Positions 9,042-17,658 of a stretch of DNA of 64,000 nt are shown here, in pieces. Made by a program: the position numbers and the translations under genes. Numbering within the stretch: position 1 is the stretch's first letter; each line of letters starts with the position of its first letter. Location: positions 62,001 through 126,000 of the forward strand of contig NZ_PYVW01000014.1 in NCBI RefSeq assembly GCF_003056355.1. Direction: 5' to 3'. The DNA comes from Devosia naphthalenivorans (GTDB lineage Bacteria > Pseudomonadota > Alphaproteobacteria > Rhizobiales > Devosiaceae). The notes below the pieces were generated by a model. That model did no database searches. It was given only the letters and a program-made list of their open reading frames with translations, and was not told where the DNA came from.

Positions 9042-9225
9042 GTGCCCCCTCTGTCCTTGCCCTGAGAGATTTCCCAGCTGAGCGCTGGTTGCTCCTTCGG
9101 TGGGACCGTGCATCGAGCCGGTCCGCTTTCCAGAGTTGTTGACCGACTGCGGTCCTGTTGCCTGAGAGTTTCCGGGGCGGTTGCTCCTTCGGCGCTGGAG
9201 AACACCAGTCTCTCCCGCAGTCGGG
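9042..9225 (-). ncRNA. Tandem glycine riboswitch upstream of gcvT
   Basis: Read on the minus strand, two glycine aptamers follow each other. The first (about 9225-9141) shows GGGAGAGACTGGTG, CCGAAGGAGCAA, ACTCTCAGGCAA and AGGACCGCAGTCGG. The second (about 9139-9050) shows ACTCTGGAAAGC, CCGAAGGAGCAA, TCTCTCAGGGCAA and GGACAGAGGGGG. These are the conserved cores of the gcvT-type glycine riboswitch. Only one or two bases separate the units. About 60 nt separate aptamer 2 from the gcvT start; this leader has a short hairpin (TCGCC-GCGA-GGCGA, 9023-9036) but no T-tract, so control of translation initiation is more likely than termination (inference). Confidence 0.95.
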
Positions 9226-9375
9226 GCCACCATGGTGGAGTTTTGTTTAGGCGTCAATCGCGCGCGGCGGGAAGCCACAGCGATTTGTACAAGCGGTGTT
9301 GGTCTCACGACCTGAGGAGGGAAGAAGACTGCTACGAGCAGCTGGGCACAATGCAATCCCGCCCACCAGACTTCA

Positions 9376-9405
9376 CCTCGCCCTCTCCCCTCAGGGGCGA
9401 GGGGA
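9376..9405. repeat. Palindromic repeat, family E, copy 1
   Basis: Arms CCTCGCC and GGCGAGG around TCTCCCCTCAGG, in the roughly 245-bp stretch between the riboswitch and the atp operon terminator. That stretch contains no gene; it must also hold the gcv promoter, of which a TTGACG hexamer on the minus strand (9252-9257) is the only hint, without a convincing -10. Related G/C palindromes are at 33416-33446 and 63501-63551. Confidence 0.6.
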
Positions 9406-9469
9406 CGATCAGCCGGGGGATGTTCATATGCCATAGCGCTGTTCCGCCGGCGGATGTCGCCACCCACAA

Positions 9470-9500
9470 ACAAAAAAGGCGGACCTCGCGGCCCGCCTCA
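9470..9500 (-). terminator. Rho-independent terminator of the atp operon
   Basis: On the minus strand, 23 nt after the atpF stop, the stem GGCGGGCC-GCGA-GGTCCGCC is followed by TTTTTTTG. A strong GC stem with a GNRA-like loop and a clean U-tract is a textbook intrinsic terminator, and it ends the F0 operon. Confidence 0.9.
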
Positions 9501-9522
9501 AATCTTCTTGTTCTACCTAACC

Positions 9523-10008
9523 TCAGTTCAGCCGGTTCGCCACATCGCCGATAGCGCGGTCGACAACCTGACCGCCCTTGCGGTTCATTTCGTCGGTCAG
9601 CACCAGCCGGGCAGCTTCGATTGCAACGTCGGCAGAGCGGGCGCGGACTTCGGCGACGGCCTGGGCTTCGGCCTGGGCGATCTTGTCTTCCACGGCACGG
9701 CTGCGGCGGGCAACCAGTTCAGCCAACGCAGTCTGGGCTTCGGCGGTGAGGCGGGTGGCCTCTTCCTGGGCGGCAGCGATGATGCCGGCAGCTTCGCCTT
9801 CGGCGGCAACGCGCTTCTGCTCATATTCAACGAGCAGGGCCGCAGCCTCTTCGCGCAGCTTCTTGGCCTCCGCCAGATCGTCGGCGATCTTCTGGATTTG
9901 CTTGTCCAGCATCTTGCCGATGATCCGGGGAATGCCGAAGTAAACGACGATAGCCAGGAAGATGACGAGCGCTACGAGAGCGTAGAATGAGTTATCGAGC
10001 CATTCCAT
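9523..10008 (-). CDS. atpF: ATP synthase F0 subunit b
   Basis: 161 aa. One transmembrane helix at residues 7-27 (FYALVALVIFLAIVVYFGIP) precedes a long charged, alanine-rich helix that forms the peripheral stalk coiled coil. It pairs with the b' subunit encoded 6 bp upstream, as usual in alphaproteobacteria. It is the last gene of the F0 operon and is followed by the terminator. F1 genes are not in the window; F0 and F1 operons are separate in many alphaproteobacteria. Confidence 0.96.
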   Translation of the reverse strand: MEWLDNSFYALVALVIFLAIVVYFGIPRIIGKMLDKQIQKIADDLAEAKKLREEAAALLVEYEQKRVAAEGEAAGIIAAAQEEATRLTAEAQTALAELVARRSRAVEDKIAQAEAQAVAEVRARSADVAIEAARLVLTDEMNRKGGQVVDRAIGDVANRLN

Positions 10009-10014
10009 TCTCGG

Positions 10015-10647
10015 CTACTCCTTGGCCTTGGCGACCGCAGCGCGAACGCTGTCGGTCGAAACGTCGCCGACCAGCTGGGTCACGACAGTCTGCGCGGTTT
10101 CCGTGGCGATCTCGTCGACATGGGTCAGCGCTTCTGCCTTGGTGCTGGCAATGCGCGCTTCGGCGGCGGCGACCTTGCCGGTCAAATCCGCTTCCACCGC
10201 ACTGCGCTTTGCAGCAAGATCGGCCTGGATGGCCTCGCGGGTCTGGTTGGCAATTCCCTGCGCCTTGGCCTTGGCTTCTGCCAGTGCCGTTTCATAGGCC
10301 GCAATAGCAGCTTCTGTCTTCTGGCGCGAGGCATCGGCAGCCGCAAGGTCGGCATCGATGATGCTCTTGCGGTTTTCCAGGATGCCGCCAATGCGGGGCA
10401 GGGCGATCTTGCTCATCAGCAGGTAGAGCGCGCCAAACGTAATGGCGAGCCACAACAGCTGCGATGGGAAAGTTGCGGGGTCGAATGGAGGGAAAACACC
10501 CGATTCATGCTCGCCACCATGAGCTTCGGTGGTGGCATGGGTATCGGCGGTGGGATCGGCGTGGGTCGCGTCGACTGCGCCTTCAGCGCCTTCGACGTGC
10601 TCTTCGGCCGGTGCAACCGCTTCTTGGGCGTAGGCTTGCGTTACCAT
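10015..10647 (-). CDS. atpG: ATP synthase F0 subunit b'
   Basis: 210 aa. An acidic, His/Ala-rich N-terminal extension of about 55 residues precedes the membrane helix (FPSQLLWLAITFGALYLLMS, about 61-80), then a long stalk helix with the family segment ALPRIGGILENRKSIIDADL. It dimerises with AtpF in the peripheral stalk. It is separated from atpE by a 101-bp gap carrying a terminator-like hairpin. The symbol atpG for b' follows alphaproteobacterial usage (also called atpF2 or atpX). Confidence 0.94.
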   Translation of the reverse strand: MVTQAYAQEAVAPAEEHVEGAEGAVDATHADPTADTHATTEAHGGEHESGVFPPFDPATFPSQLLWLAITFGALYLLMSKIALPRIGGILENRKSIIDADLAAADASRQKTEAAIAAYETALAEAKAKAQGIANQTREAIQADLAAKRSAVEADLTGKVAAAEARIASTKAEALTHVDEIATETAQTVVTQLVGDVSTDSVRAAVAKAKE

Positions 10648-10690
10648 CAGGTGAGGTCCCGTTAAATCCGGTCAGCCGGCGACAAGCCGG

Positions 10691-10725
10691 AAAAAGATGC
10701 GCAGCCGAAGCAGTGCCGGCTGCGC
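10691..10725 (-). terminator. Terminator-like hairpin inside the atp operon (between atpE and atpG)
   Basis: On the minus strand, 23 nt after the atpE stop, a 9-bp stem GCGCAGCCG / CGGCTGCGC with a 9-nt loop is followed by ATCTTTTT. A second short stem (CCGGC-TTGTC-GCCGG, 10676-10690) follows directly. The position suggests partial termination or 3'-end protection favouring atpE (subunit c) over the downstream genes. Confidence 0.75.
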
Positions 10726-10748
10726 CAGGATCGAGGTCGTTGCCGTTA

Positions 10749-10976
10749 TTAGACGACGAACAGCAGGATCAGGGCAACCAGGAACGAGAAAATGCCCAGA
10801 GCTTCGGTCACGGCGAAGCCGAAGATCAGGTTCGAGAACTGGCTCGGAGCAGCTGACGGGTTGCGCAGGGCGCCCGACAGGAAGTTGCCGAAGATGTTGG
10901 CCACGCCAATAGCGGCACCGGCCATACCGAAACAAGCAATACCGGCACCGATGTACTTTGCGGCTTCAGCTTCCAT
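10749..10976 (-). CDS. atpE: ATP synthase F0 subunit c
   Basis: 75 aa, two hydrophobic helices joined by a polar loop (RNPSAAPSQ). The proton-carrying carboxylate is Glu58 in [12 protein letters not shown]. It forms the c-ring of the rotor. An AGGA ribosome site lies about 8 nt before the ATG. The roughly 70-bp gap to atpB and the hairpin 3' of the gene would allow expression independent of its neighbours, in line with the higher copy number of c in the complex. Confidence 0.98.
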   Translation of the reverse strand: MEAEAAKYIGAGIACFGMAGAAIGVANIFGNFLSGALRNPSAAPSQFSNLIFGFAVTEALGIFSFLVALILLFVV

Positions 10977-11047
10977 TTTTTAGTCCTTTCAAGCGACTTT
11001 AGGCGGGGGTTCTGGCGGAACAGCCCGCCGTGACTTTGGGTGAGTGA

Positions 11048-11821
11048 TTAGTGAGAGGGGTGGATCGCGTCGTTAAGATACATGCAGGTCAGGACGGCGA
11101 AGACGTACGCCTGAACGGCACCGACGAGAAATTCGAGGCCGGTGAGCGCAACGGCCATGATCAGCGGCAGCGCCGAACCAAGGATGCCCAGGAAACCGAG
11201 GCTGCTCATGGTCACGATGAAACCGGTGAAGACTTTGAGCGTGATGTGACCGGCCAGGATGTTGCCGAACAAACGCACGGAGAGCGAAATCGGGCGGCTC
11301 ATGAACGAGATGAACTCGATCGGCGCCACGATGGGAAGAATATAGCCGGGGACGCCCGAAGGAACGAACAGCTTGAGGAATTTCGGGCCGTTCTTCATGA
11401 AGCCGTAGATCACCACGGTCAGGAACACCAGCATCGACAGGGCGAAGGTCACGATGATGTGGCTGGTAACGGTGAAAAAGTACGGCACCATGCCGAACAT
11501 GTTGGCCACAAAGATGAAGGTGAAGAGGCAGAACACCAGCGGGAAGAACTTCATCCCCGCCGTGCCCGCCGCGCTTCGCACCATATTGGCCACGAATTCG
11601 TAGGTCATTTCGCTCAAGAGCTGCGCCCGGCTGGGCACCACGCGCTTCGAAGCGGTCGACAGGATGAGGTAAAGTGAAATCACCGCCACCGTCGCCACCA
11701 TGAACAGCGAAGAATTGGTGAAGGAAAGATTGAGACCACTGCCGGCCGTGCCGTCACCGCCGAGGTGAATCGGGAACATGTCCTCGATGACGAACTGGTG
11801 GATAGGATCAGTACCGGCCAA
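11048..11821 (-). CDS. atpB: ATP synthase F0 subunit a
   Basis: 257 aa with five to six membrane segments. The essential arginine of the proton half-channels is Arg183 in [15 protein letters not shown]; the C-terminal block [21 protein letters not shown] is also typical. It lies 21 bp downstream of atpI. Confidence 0.98.
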   Translation of the reverse strand: MAGTDPIHQFVIEDMFPIHLGGDGTAGSGLNLSFTNSSLFMVATVAVISLYLILSTASKRVVPSRAQLLSEMTYEFVANMVRSAAGTAGMKFFPLVFCLFTFIFVANMFGMVPYFFTVTSHIIVTFALSMLVFLTVVIYGFMKNGPKFLKLFVPSGVPGYILPIVAPIEFISFMSRPISLSVRLFGNILAGHITLKVFTGFIVTMSSLGFLGILGSALPLIMAVALTGLEFLVGAVQAYVFAVLTCMYLNDAIHPSH

Positions 11822-11842
11822 GATAGAGCCCTCTAAACGTCA

Positions 11843-12232
11843 TCATTTATCTGTTTCGTCCTCCGCGCCGGGTCCAGGATCGGACTGCGGCGGGGCAGGC
11901 GAAGCGGCATTCATTTTCGCCACCACGCGGGTGACATTGAGTATTCCAGCGGCGAAGCCCACCATGAACATGATGAGCAAGCCCCAGGGGCTGGTCCCCA
12001 GGCCAAGATCGATGAGGTAACCGAAACCGGTACCCACCAGGATCGCGGCGATGAACTCGGTGCCGATGCGCATTCCGCGCGCCATACCGCTCATCTCCGG
12101 GGATGCATCTGCGGAGGCTCTGTTGTCCTCTACTGCGCGATCCCGCTTGGCCGAGGCGATGCGCGATGCAAGATCACGTGTCGCCTCTCCGGTGCGTTCA
12201 GGCTGACCTTCGGTACCTTGCGGTTTTACCAT
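11843..12232 (-). CDS. atpI: ATP synthase protein I (AtpI)
   Basis: 129 aa from the ATG at 12232, which has GGAGGA 8 nt upstream; an earlier in-frame codon lacks such a site. A polar N-terminal region of about 60 residues is followed by two membrane helices (IGTEFIAAILVGTGFGYLI and WGLLIMFMVGFAAGILNV), the AtpI/ATPase-gene1 pattern, and a Pro/Asp-rich tail. AtpI proteins assist c-ring assembly or ion uptake. It is the first gene of the operon, directly behind a consensus promoter. Confidence 0.9.
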   Translation of the reverse strand: MVKPQGTEGQPERTGEATRDLASRIASAKRDRAVEDNRASADASPEMSGMARGMRIGTEFIAAILVGTGFGYLIDLGLGTSPWGLLIMFMVGFAAGILNVTRVVAKMNAASPAPPQSDPGPGAEDETDK

Positions 12233-12294
12233 CCGCTCGCTCCTCCAGCCGGCCGTTTCCCGTTGTTTCCGGGACACCCTTTTAAGTCGCGCGC

Positions 12295-12323
12295 AACATA
12301 GTGGCGGGGTTGGGGAGTGTCAA
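12295..12323 (-). promoter_or_regulatory. Sigma70-type promoter of the atp operon
   Basis: On the minus strand, TTGACA (12323-12318) and TATGTT (12300-12295) are separated by exactly 17 bp, about 60 bp upstream of the atpI start. The -35 is a perfect consensus and the -10 matches 4 of 6 positions. It sits in the 246-bp gap after smc, in which I see no other feature. Confidence 0.8.
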
Positions 12324-12478
12324 GACAACCTTGGCCCACGCAAGTAACTGATCTTGCAAACAAAATTGCGTCGTGACCAGGGTGCGGCATGCTGTCCACA
12401 TGCCATCGTGGCGATGTAAGGGCAGGGGCCGGGGGATTCTCTCCCTTCACGCCCGCGATCAGGCGCTGAGCGCACCGG

Positions 12479-15400
12479 CTAACTGGCTTCGCGAAAACTC
12501 TCCGCCGTCTGCAAATCGACCGAGACCAGCTGGCTGACGCCACGCTCGGCCATGGTTACGCCGAACAGGCGATCCACCCGGCTCATGGTGATGGGATTGT
12601 GGGTAATCACCATGAAGCGGGTATTGGTGCGCTGCCGCATTGATTCCAACAGATTGCAGAACCGCTCCACATTGGCGTCGTCGAGGGGGGCATCCACTTC
12701 GTCGAGCACGCAGATTGGCGCGGGATTGGTAAGGAACACCGCGAAGATCAGGCTCATTGCGGTCAATGCCTGTTCGCCACCCGAGAGCAGCGTCATGGTC
12801 TGGGGTTTCTTGCCGGGTGGGCGGGCGATGATTTCGAGTCCGGCTTCGAGCGGATCATCGCTTTCCACAAAGCTCAGCTCCGCCGTGCCGCCGCCGAAAA
12901 GGCTGGTGAACAGCTCCTGGAAATGGGCATTGACCTTGCCGAATGCTTCGTTGAGCCGCAGTCGGCCCTCCCGGTTGAGCGACTGAATGCCGGTGCGGAG
13001 CTTGGCAATGGCCTCGATCAGATCGTCCCGGTCGCGGACCATGGTGTCGAGCTTTTCCTGAACTTCCACGGCCTCTTTTTCAGCCGAAAGGTTCACCCCG
13101 CCCAGCCGCTCGCGTTCGGCTTTCAGCCGGTCGACCTTCTGTTCGGTTGCGCTTTCTGAGGGGAGGGGCTCTTCGGGCCGGATGCCCGAAGCTTCCAGCG
13201 TTTTTGCTGCGAGAATGTCGAGAGTTTCTTCGATTTGTCTCTCGATCTGCTGGCGTTGTGCGATGAAGCCCTTCGCCCGCTCCTCGATGCGGGTGAGCTC
13301 GATCCGCGCACTGGCCAGGGCATCGCTCGCCGCCTTCAGCGCTTTGTCCGTTTCACGAAACCGGGTCTGGGCAACGCTGTAACTATCGCCCGCAGCCTTG
13401 TGCTCGATTTTGGCCTGTTCGATCTGTTCGTCCAGTTGCGCCCGCCGTGCGGCGAAACCATCCGGCGTCTCGGTGACGCCGCTGAGTTGCTCGGCCACTT
13501 CCTTTCGCCGTTGCTCAAGCGTTGCCAATTGCGCCTGTGCGCCATCGCGGCGGCGTTGCCAGCTTTGGGTGTCGCGCTCCAATTGGGCCAGGCGGCTGTC
13601 GCGCATGCGGGCTGCGGTTTCGAAATTACCAAGCCGCAACCGCGCCTGTTCAGCCCGCTCGCGCACCACGGCAAGGACCGCCTGCTGCTCCTGCGCCAAT
13701 GCAGCGGCTTCCTCTTCGGAGCCCGCCTCGCCCAGCGCTGCCTCGGCTTCCTCGCGCAGGGCTGCCGCTTCCGCGACGTTGGCCTTGAGCCGCATGCGGG
13801 CTTCTTCCACAGCCGATTGCCGCGCCGTCAGATCGCCCATGGCGCGCTGGGCCTTGTCCACCTCGGCCTGTGCCGCGCCGATGGCGTGCTGGGCGGTACG
13901 CCATGCGTCGCGCTTGGCCCGCTGGTCCTGCCGGGCAGCGTCCAAGCCTCCATTCAGCGTTTCGATCTCGCGCTTGATGAAATTGTGCTCGCCCTTGGTG
14001 CGCGAGATTTCCTCGTCCAATTCGGCCAGCCGGTTGCGTTGCGCCAGGCGCTGTGCGGCGGGGCTCGGGGCATCGGCGGCGGCTACAAAACCGTCCCAGC
14101 GCCACAAGGCACCGTCCATGGTCACCAGTCGCTGCCCGGGCTTGAGCGCGTGCATCAGGCCCGGCCCATCCACCGCATCGATCAGGCCGATCTGGTCCAG
14201 CCGGCGCTTGAGCAGGGCACTACCCGTTACATAGCGCGACAGCGGCTCGGCGGCCTGGGGCAGGGCGGCGTCGTCGGTATGGTCCACCGGAACCGACCAG
14301 TGCATGGGGGCGCCGGCGTCGGAGCTTGCCTCCAGATCATCGCCCAGCGCGGCACCCAGCGCAGTCTCATATCCCGGCGCGACCTTGAGTTCATCGACAA
14401 TGGCGGGCCAGAGGCTTGCACCCACATTGAGCATCTTGCCTAATGTACTCGCCTCGCCTTGCAGCCGGTTCAGCGCCGCTTCGATCGAGGCAAGCCGCGG
14501 CCGCGCCGCATCCAGCGCCTCTTCAGCGACGGCGACTGTTTCGTCGGCTTCCAGCGTCAGCTCTTCCGCTGCGGCCGCGCCCTCCTTGGCCTCGCTCAAA
14601 GCCGCCTGCATGGCGCTGAGTGTTTCATCGGCTCCGAGGCTGCGGGCGATCTGTTCGGCTTCGCGCTCCACATCGGCCAATTGCCCGTTGAGCCGTTCCA
14701 GCCGGATCGCCGCGTCCTGCGCGGCGCGGATGGTCTGCGCCCGGCGTGCCCGCAATTGCGACAAGGCATCCCCCGCCGTCCGTGCCACCGTCTCGGCTGA
14801 GGCTACGGCCGCCCGCGCCTCCTCGGCAACCTGCCGCGCCTCATCGTAGTCGACCTGCGCCGCCTCTGCCTCAGTCTCCAGCGCCGCCTGCTCCTCGGCA
14901 TAGGCTGCAAGCGTCATCTCGCTTTCGGTCGCCAGTTCCTGCTCGCGCACGCCGTCGCGTTCCAACTGTTTCAGCCGGTCTTCCAGTTCCTGGCGGCGCT
15001 GATCGGCCCGTCGGGCCTCGGCGGCAAGTTGCTCGCCCAAAATCGTGTAGCGCTGCAGCACCGCACCGGTGACGGACTCGCGCTCACGCAGGGGCTGCAG
15101 CGCGGCATCGGCAGCATCAAGTTGCTTTTGCGCCTGGAACTGGGCATGGGTGGCATCGGCCAATTGACGGATCAATACCGCCTGCTGCGCCTCGGCCTCC
15201 TTCTCGGCAAAGCGCGCCGCCACCCAGCGGATATGATAAAGCGTCGCCTCGGCCCGCCTGATATCCCCGCTCAGGGTTCGGTAACGCGTCGCCAACCGCG
15301 CCTGGCGCTTGAGCGCTTCGAGCTGTGTATCAATCTGGGCGATCACGTCGTCGACGCGTTCAAGATTTGCCTCAGCGGCCCGCAAGCGCAATTCGGCCTC

Positions 15401-15934
15401 GTGGCGGCGCGAATGCAGTCCCGAAATGCCGGCGGCCTCTTCCAGCAATGCCCGCCGGGCAGTGGGCTTGGCCGCGATCAGCTCCCCGATCTGGCCCTGC
15501 CGCACCATGGCGGGCGAGTGCGCGCCGGTGGACGCATCGGCAAACAGCAATTGCACGTCGCGCGCCCGCACCTCACGCCCATTGACGCGATAGACCGAGC
15601 CCGCTTCCCGCTCGATGCGGCGGGTAACTTCCAGAATGTCGGCATCGTTGAGCGCAGCCGGCGCAGTGCGATCGGAATTGTCGAGCACCAGCGTCACTTC
15701 CGCGCTATTGCGCGCCGGCCGGTTGCCCGAACCCGAAAAGATCACGTCGTCCATGCCCGAGGCGCGCATGGCCTTGTACGAGCTTTCGCCCATCACCCAG
15801 CGCATGGCTTCCACAAGGTTCGACTTGCCACACCCGTTCGGCCCGACAATTCCGGTCAGGCCCGGCTCCATCACAAGCGTCATCTCGTCCGAAAAGGATT
15901 TGAAGCCGTGCAGTTTGAGACGGGAGAACTTCAC
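12479..15934 (-). CDS. smc: Chromosome segregation protein SMC
   Basis: 1151 aa from the GTG at 15934, giving the standard start MKFSRLKLHGFKSF. Walker A is GPNGCGKSN (31-39). Two long coiled-coil arms flank the hinge in the middle of the protein. The C-terminal head has the signature LLSGGEQALTAMSL and Walker B PAPICVLDEVDAP. It binds ATP and organises and segregates the chromosome with ScpA/ScpB, which are not in this window. It lies downstream of the dsbA-like gene, a common alphaproteobacterial order, and upstream of the atp operon. Confidence 0.98.
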   Translation of the reverse strand: MKFSRLKLHGFKSFSDEMTLVMEPGLTGIVGPNGCGKSNLVEAMRWVMGESSYKAMRASGMDDVIFSGSGNRPARNSAEVTLVLDNSDRTAPAALNDADILEVTRRIEREAGSVYRVNGREVRARDVQLLFADASTGAHSPAMVRQGQIGELIAAKPTARRALLEEAAGISGLHSRRHEAELRLRAAEANLERVDDVIAQIDTQLEALKRQARLATRYRTLSGDIRRAEATLYHIRWVAARFAEKEAEAQQAVLIRQLADATHAQFQAQKQLDAADAALQPLRERESVTGAVLQRYTILGEQLAAEARRADQRRQELEDRLKQLERDGVREQELATESEMTLAAYAEEQAALETEAEAAQVDYDEARQVAEEARAAVASAETVARTAGDALSQLRARRAQTIRAAQDAAIRLERLNGQLADVEREAEQIARSLGADETLSAMQAALSEAKEGAAAAEELTLEADETVAVAEEALDAARPRLASIEAALNRLQGEASTLGKMLNVGASLWPAIVDELKVAPGYETALGAALGDDLEASSDAGAPMHWSVPVDHTDDAALPQAAEPLSRYVTGSALLKRRLDQIGLIDAVDGPGLMHALKPGQRLVTMDGALWRWDGFVAAADAPSPAAQRLAQRNRLAELDEEISRTKGEHNFIKREIETLNGGLDAARQDQRAKRDAWRTAQHAIGAAQAEVDKAQRAMGDLTARQSAVEEARMRLKANVAEAAALREEAEAALGEAGSEEEAAALAQEQQAVLAVVRERAEQARLRLGNFETAARMRDSRLAQLERDTQSWQRRRDGAQAQLATLEQRRKEVAEQLSGVTETPDGFAARRAQLDEQIEQAKIEHKAAGDSYSVAQTRFRETDKALKAASDALASARIELTRIEERAKGFIAQRQQIERQIEETLDILAAKTLEASGIRPEEPLPSESATEQKVDRLKAERERLGGVNLSAEKEAVEVQEKLDTMVRDRDDLIEAIAKLRTGIQSLNREGRLRLNEAFGKVNAHFQELFTSLFGGGTAELSFVESDDPLEAGLEIIARPPGKKPQTMTLLSGGEQALTAMSLIFAVFLTNPAPICVLDEVDAPLDDANVERFCNLLESMRQRTNTRFMVITHNPITMSRVDRLFGVTMAERGVSQLVSVDLQTAESFREAS

Positions 15935-16005
15935 TTCGCGCCACCGGTGCGGGAGCAGCAATGGAGAGCCATCTCAGCTACCCATCTCTCCCACCCGCAA
16001 TCGCT

Positions 16006-16081
16006 GCCCCCGGACTTGATTCGGGGGTCACCATCAGCACGGCACAAACAACGAAAGACCCCCGGATCAAGTCCGGGGGAA
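16006..16081. repeat. Palindromic repeat, family C, copy 1
   Basis: Two inner palindromes, CCCCCGGACTTGATTCGGGGG and its inverse CCCCCGGATCAAGTCCGGGGG, face each other about 33 nt apart in the gap between the dsbA-like gene and smc. Family copies are at 26085-26161 and, with altered bases, at 17732-17826. Confidence 0.8.
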
Positions 16082-16117
16082 ACGCCGGTGATTGTGGAGC
16101 CATCACCTATTTGAAAA

Positions 16118-16963
16118 CTATTGTGCGGCAGGTGCAGCCGGAGCCATGGCATCAGGTGCTGCCGGTGCCATTGCGTCCGCTGGTGCTGCAGGGGCCATGG
16201 TGTCGGTTGGCGCGGCTGGGGTCGCCGGTACTGCGCCTGGTGCAGTCTCGGCTGGCAGCGGGGTTTCCGGCGGTACGGCGGCTGGCGTGGCATTGCCGGT
16301 GCTGGGCACGAAATCGGCAGGAATGAGCGGATCGATTTCAGCTGCGAGCTGTTCGAGGGTCTTGTCACCGCTGAGCGTCTTGCCATTGACATAGAATGTC
16401 GGCGTCCCTGCGAGCCCGAATTCGTTCAATGCCTGCTCGCGCACGGCTTCCATCCCGGTGAACAGCGCCTGATTCGTCAATGCGGCGTCGAAAGTTTCCT
16501 GGGTAAAGCCGAGCTGCTTGGCGATTTCGAGGATCGCATCGCGCGGCTGCTCCGAGGTTGCCCACTGCGTCTGGGTGCGGAAATAGGTGGACAGCACGTT
16601 GTGGTAATTGGTCGGGCCAGAGGCTTCGGCCAGCATGAACACGGCAGCGTCGAGCACATTGCGCACGAAGGGGCGCGAAATGTACTTCACCTTGCCCGTA
16701 TCGACATAGGCCTCGACAAAAGCCGGCTTCACATTGTTGGAGAAGGCTGCGCAGTGCGGGCAGGTGGGCGAGGCATATTCGATAACCGTGACGGGCGCCG
16801 TGTCGCTGCCCTGCACGTGATCGGCCAGATCGCCCGCAGGCGCCATCAGCTTCTCGACATCGACCATGTCGCCTTCGGCAGCGTTGGCGGCGGCAACCCC
16901 GCACAGGCTCAGAGCCGATGCGGCAGCGGCCAGAATGAGGGTGTCACGACGGGTAAAGTTCAC
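16118..16963 (-). CDS. DsbA-family thiol:disulfide oxidoreductase with Ala/Pro-rich tail
   Basis: 281 aa from the GTG at 16963, with GGAG 8 nt upstream. The N-terminus MNFTRRDTLILAAAASAL has a twin arginine before a hydrophobic core, so export by Tat or Sec is possible; cleavage is likely near ANA-AEG. The thioredoxin-fold domain has the active site CPHC (68-71) in EYASPTCPHCAAFS and the cis-Pro segment GLAGTPTFYVNG. It is predicted to act on protein disulfides in the periplasm. Residues from about 200 to the end are low complexity, with repeated MAPAAP units; their role is unknown. It lies between dciA and smc on the same strand. Confidence 0.9.
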   Translation of the reverse strand: MNFTRRDTLILAAAASALSLCGVAAANAAEGDMVDVEKLMAPAGDLADHVQGSDTAPVTVIEYASPTCPHCAAFSNNVKPAFVEAYVDTGKVKYISRPFVRNVLDAAVFMLAEASGPTNYHNVLSTYFRTQTQWATSEQPRDAILEIAKQLGFTQETFDAALTNQALFTGMEAVREQALNEFGLAGTPTFYVNGKTLSGDKTLEQLAAEIDPLIPADFVPSTGNATPAAVPPETPLPAETAPGAVPATPAAPTDTMAPAAPADAMAPAAPDAMAPAAPAAQ

Positions 16964-17080
16964 GGCTAACGCTCCATTTTTGTTATGCGCGACACTACAC
17001 GGGGCAATTGTGTGGGCAAGTAGGCACATGCATCAACCCGGCGTGAACGCTGCGGTTGCTGGCTGCGAACAATTTTGCCC

Positions 17081-17599
17081 TCAATGCTTCGTGTCGCTTC
17101 TCGACCTGCCGGAGAGCGCGTGACCAAGGGTCCGCAACGCTTCCCGCAGGTTTTCGTCTTCCACTTCGGCCACCTGGGCCCCGACCTTTGCTTGCACGCT
17201 CTGGCTCGGTTGGATTTTCTTTTCGGCCTTCTTGCCTGAACCCGGCGTGAACGGCTCGGGCGACAGGCGAACTTGTCCCACCAGCACATAGCCGAAATAC
17301 CGGTTCACCGCCGCCGCGATCTTTTGCCCCTCGTGCTGGATGGCCAGCGCGTGGCCCGGCACGCAGCGCAACACCAGCGTCGCGCCCTCGGCGCTTTTTT
17401 CTCCACGCGGCCACACCAGCTTGTCCGGCACGGCTACGCTGTCATACGGCTTTGGCGCCATCACCGCCCAATGGGTCAGAATATCCCGGCTGGCAAAGCC
17501 GCGCTTCTTGAGCACAGGATCAAGCGCCCCGGCCAGCACATCGCCCAGGTTCAACGTCTTGTTCCGCCGCTTGGGCTCTGGAAGGTCGTCCTTGGCCAT
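17081..17599 (-). CDS. dciA: DUF721/DciA-type protein (replicative helicase loader family)
   Basis: 172 aa from ATG 17599 (MAKDDLPEPKRR). The core (NLGDVLAGALDPVLKKRGF, ILTHWAVMAPKPY, GATLVLRCVPGHALAIQHEG) matches the DUF721 family, whose members include DciA, the ancestral loader or operator of the DnaB helicase. The Lys-rich C-terminal third is predicted to be flexible. An apparent extension of the frame upstream of 17599 runs through palindromic repeat DNA and is not credible coding sequence. It is divergent from mutY and followed by the dsbA-like gene. Confidence 0.82.
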   Translation of the reverse strand: MAKDDLPEPKRRNKTLNLGDVLAGALDPVLKKRGFASRDILTHWAVMAPKPYDSVAVPDKLVWPRGEKSAEGATLVLRCVPGHALAIQHEGQKIAAAVNRYFGYVLVGQVRLSPEPFTPGSGKKAEKKIQPSQSVQAKVGAQVAEVEDENLREALRTLGHALSGRSRSDTKH

Positions 17600-17658
17600 G
17601 GCCTGAATTACTCCCGCAGGCTTGTTGGAGCAAGAGTCCCGCTCGCATGATGCTTCAA

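Noticed and set aside
13235..14443. 402-codon open frame on the plus strand inside smc
   Set aside because: It is antisense to the smc coiled-coil region. High GC with biased third positions produces long empty antisense frames; the predicted protein is rich in Arg, Gly and Gln with no domain.
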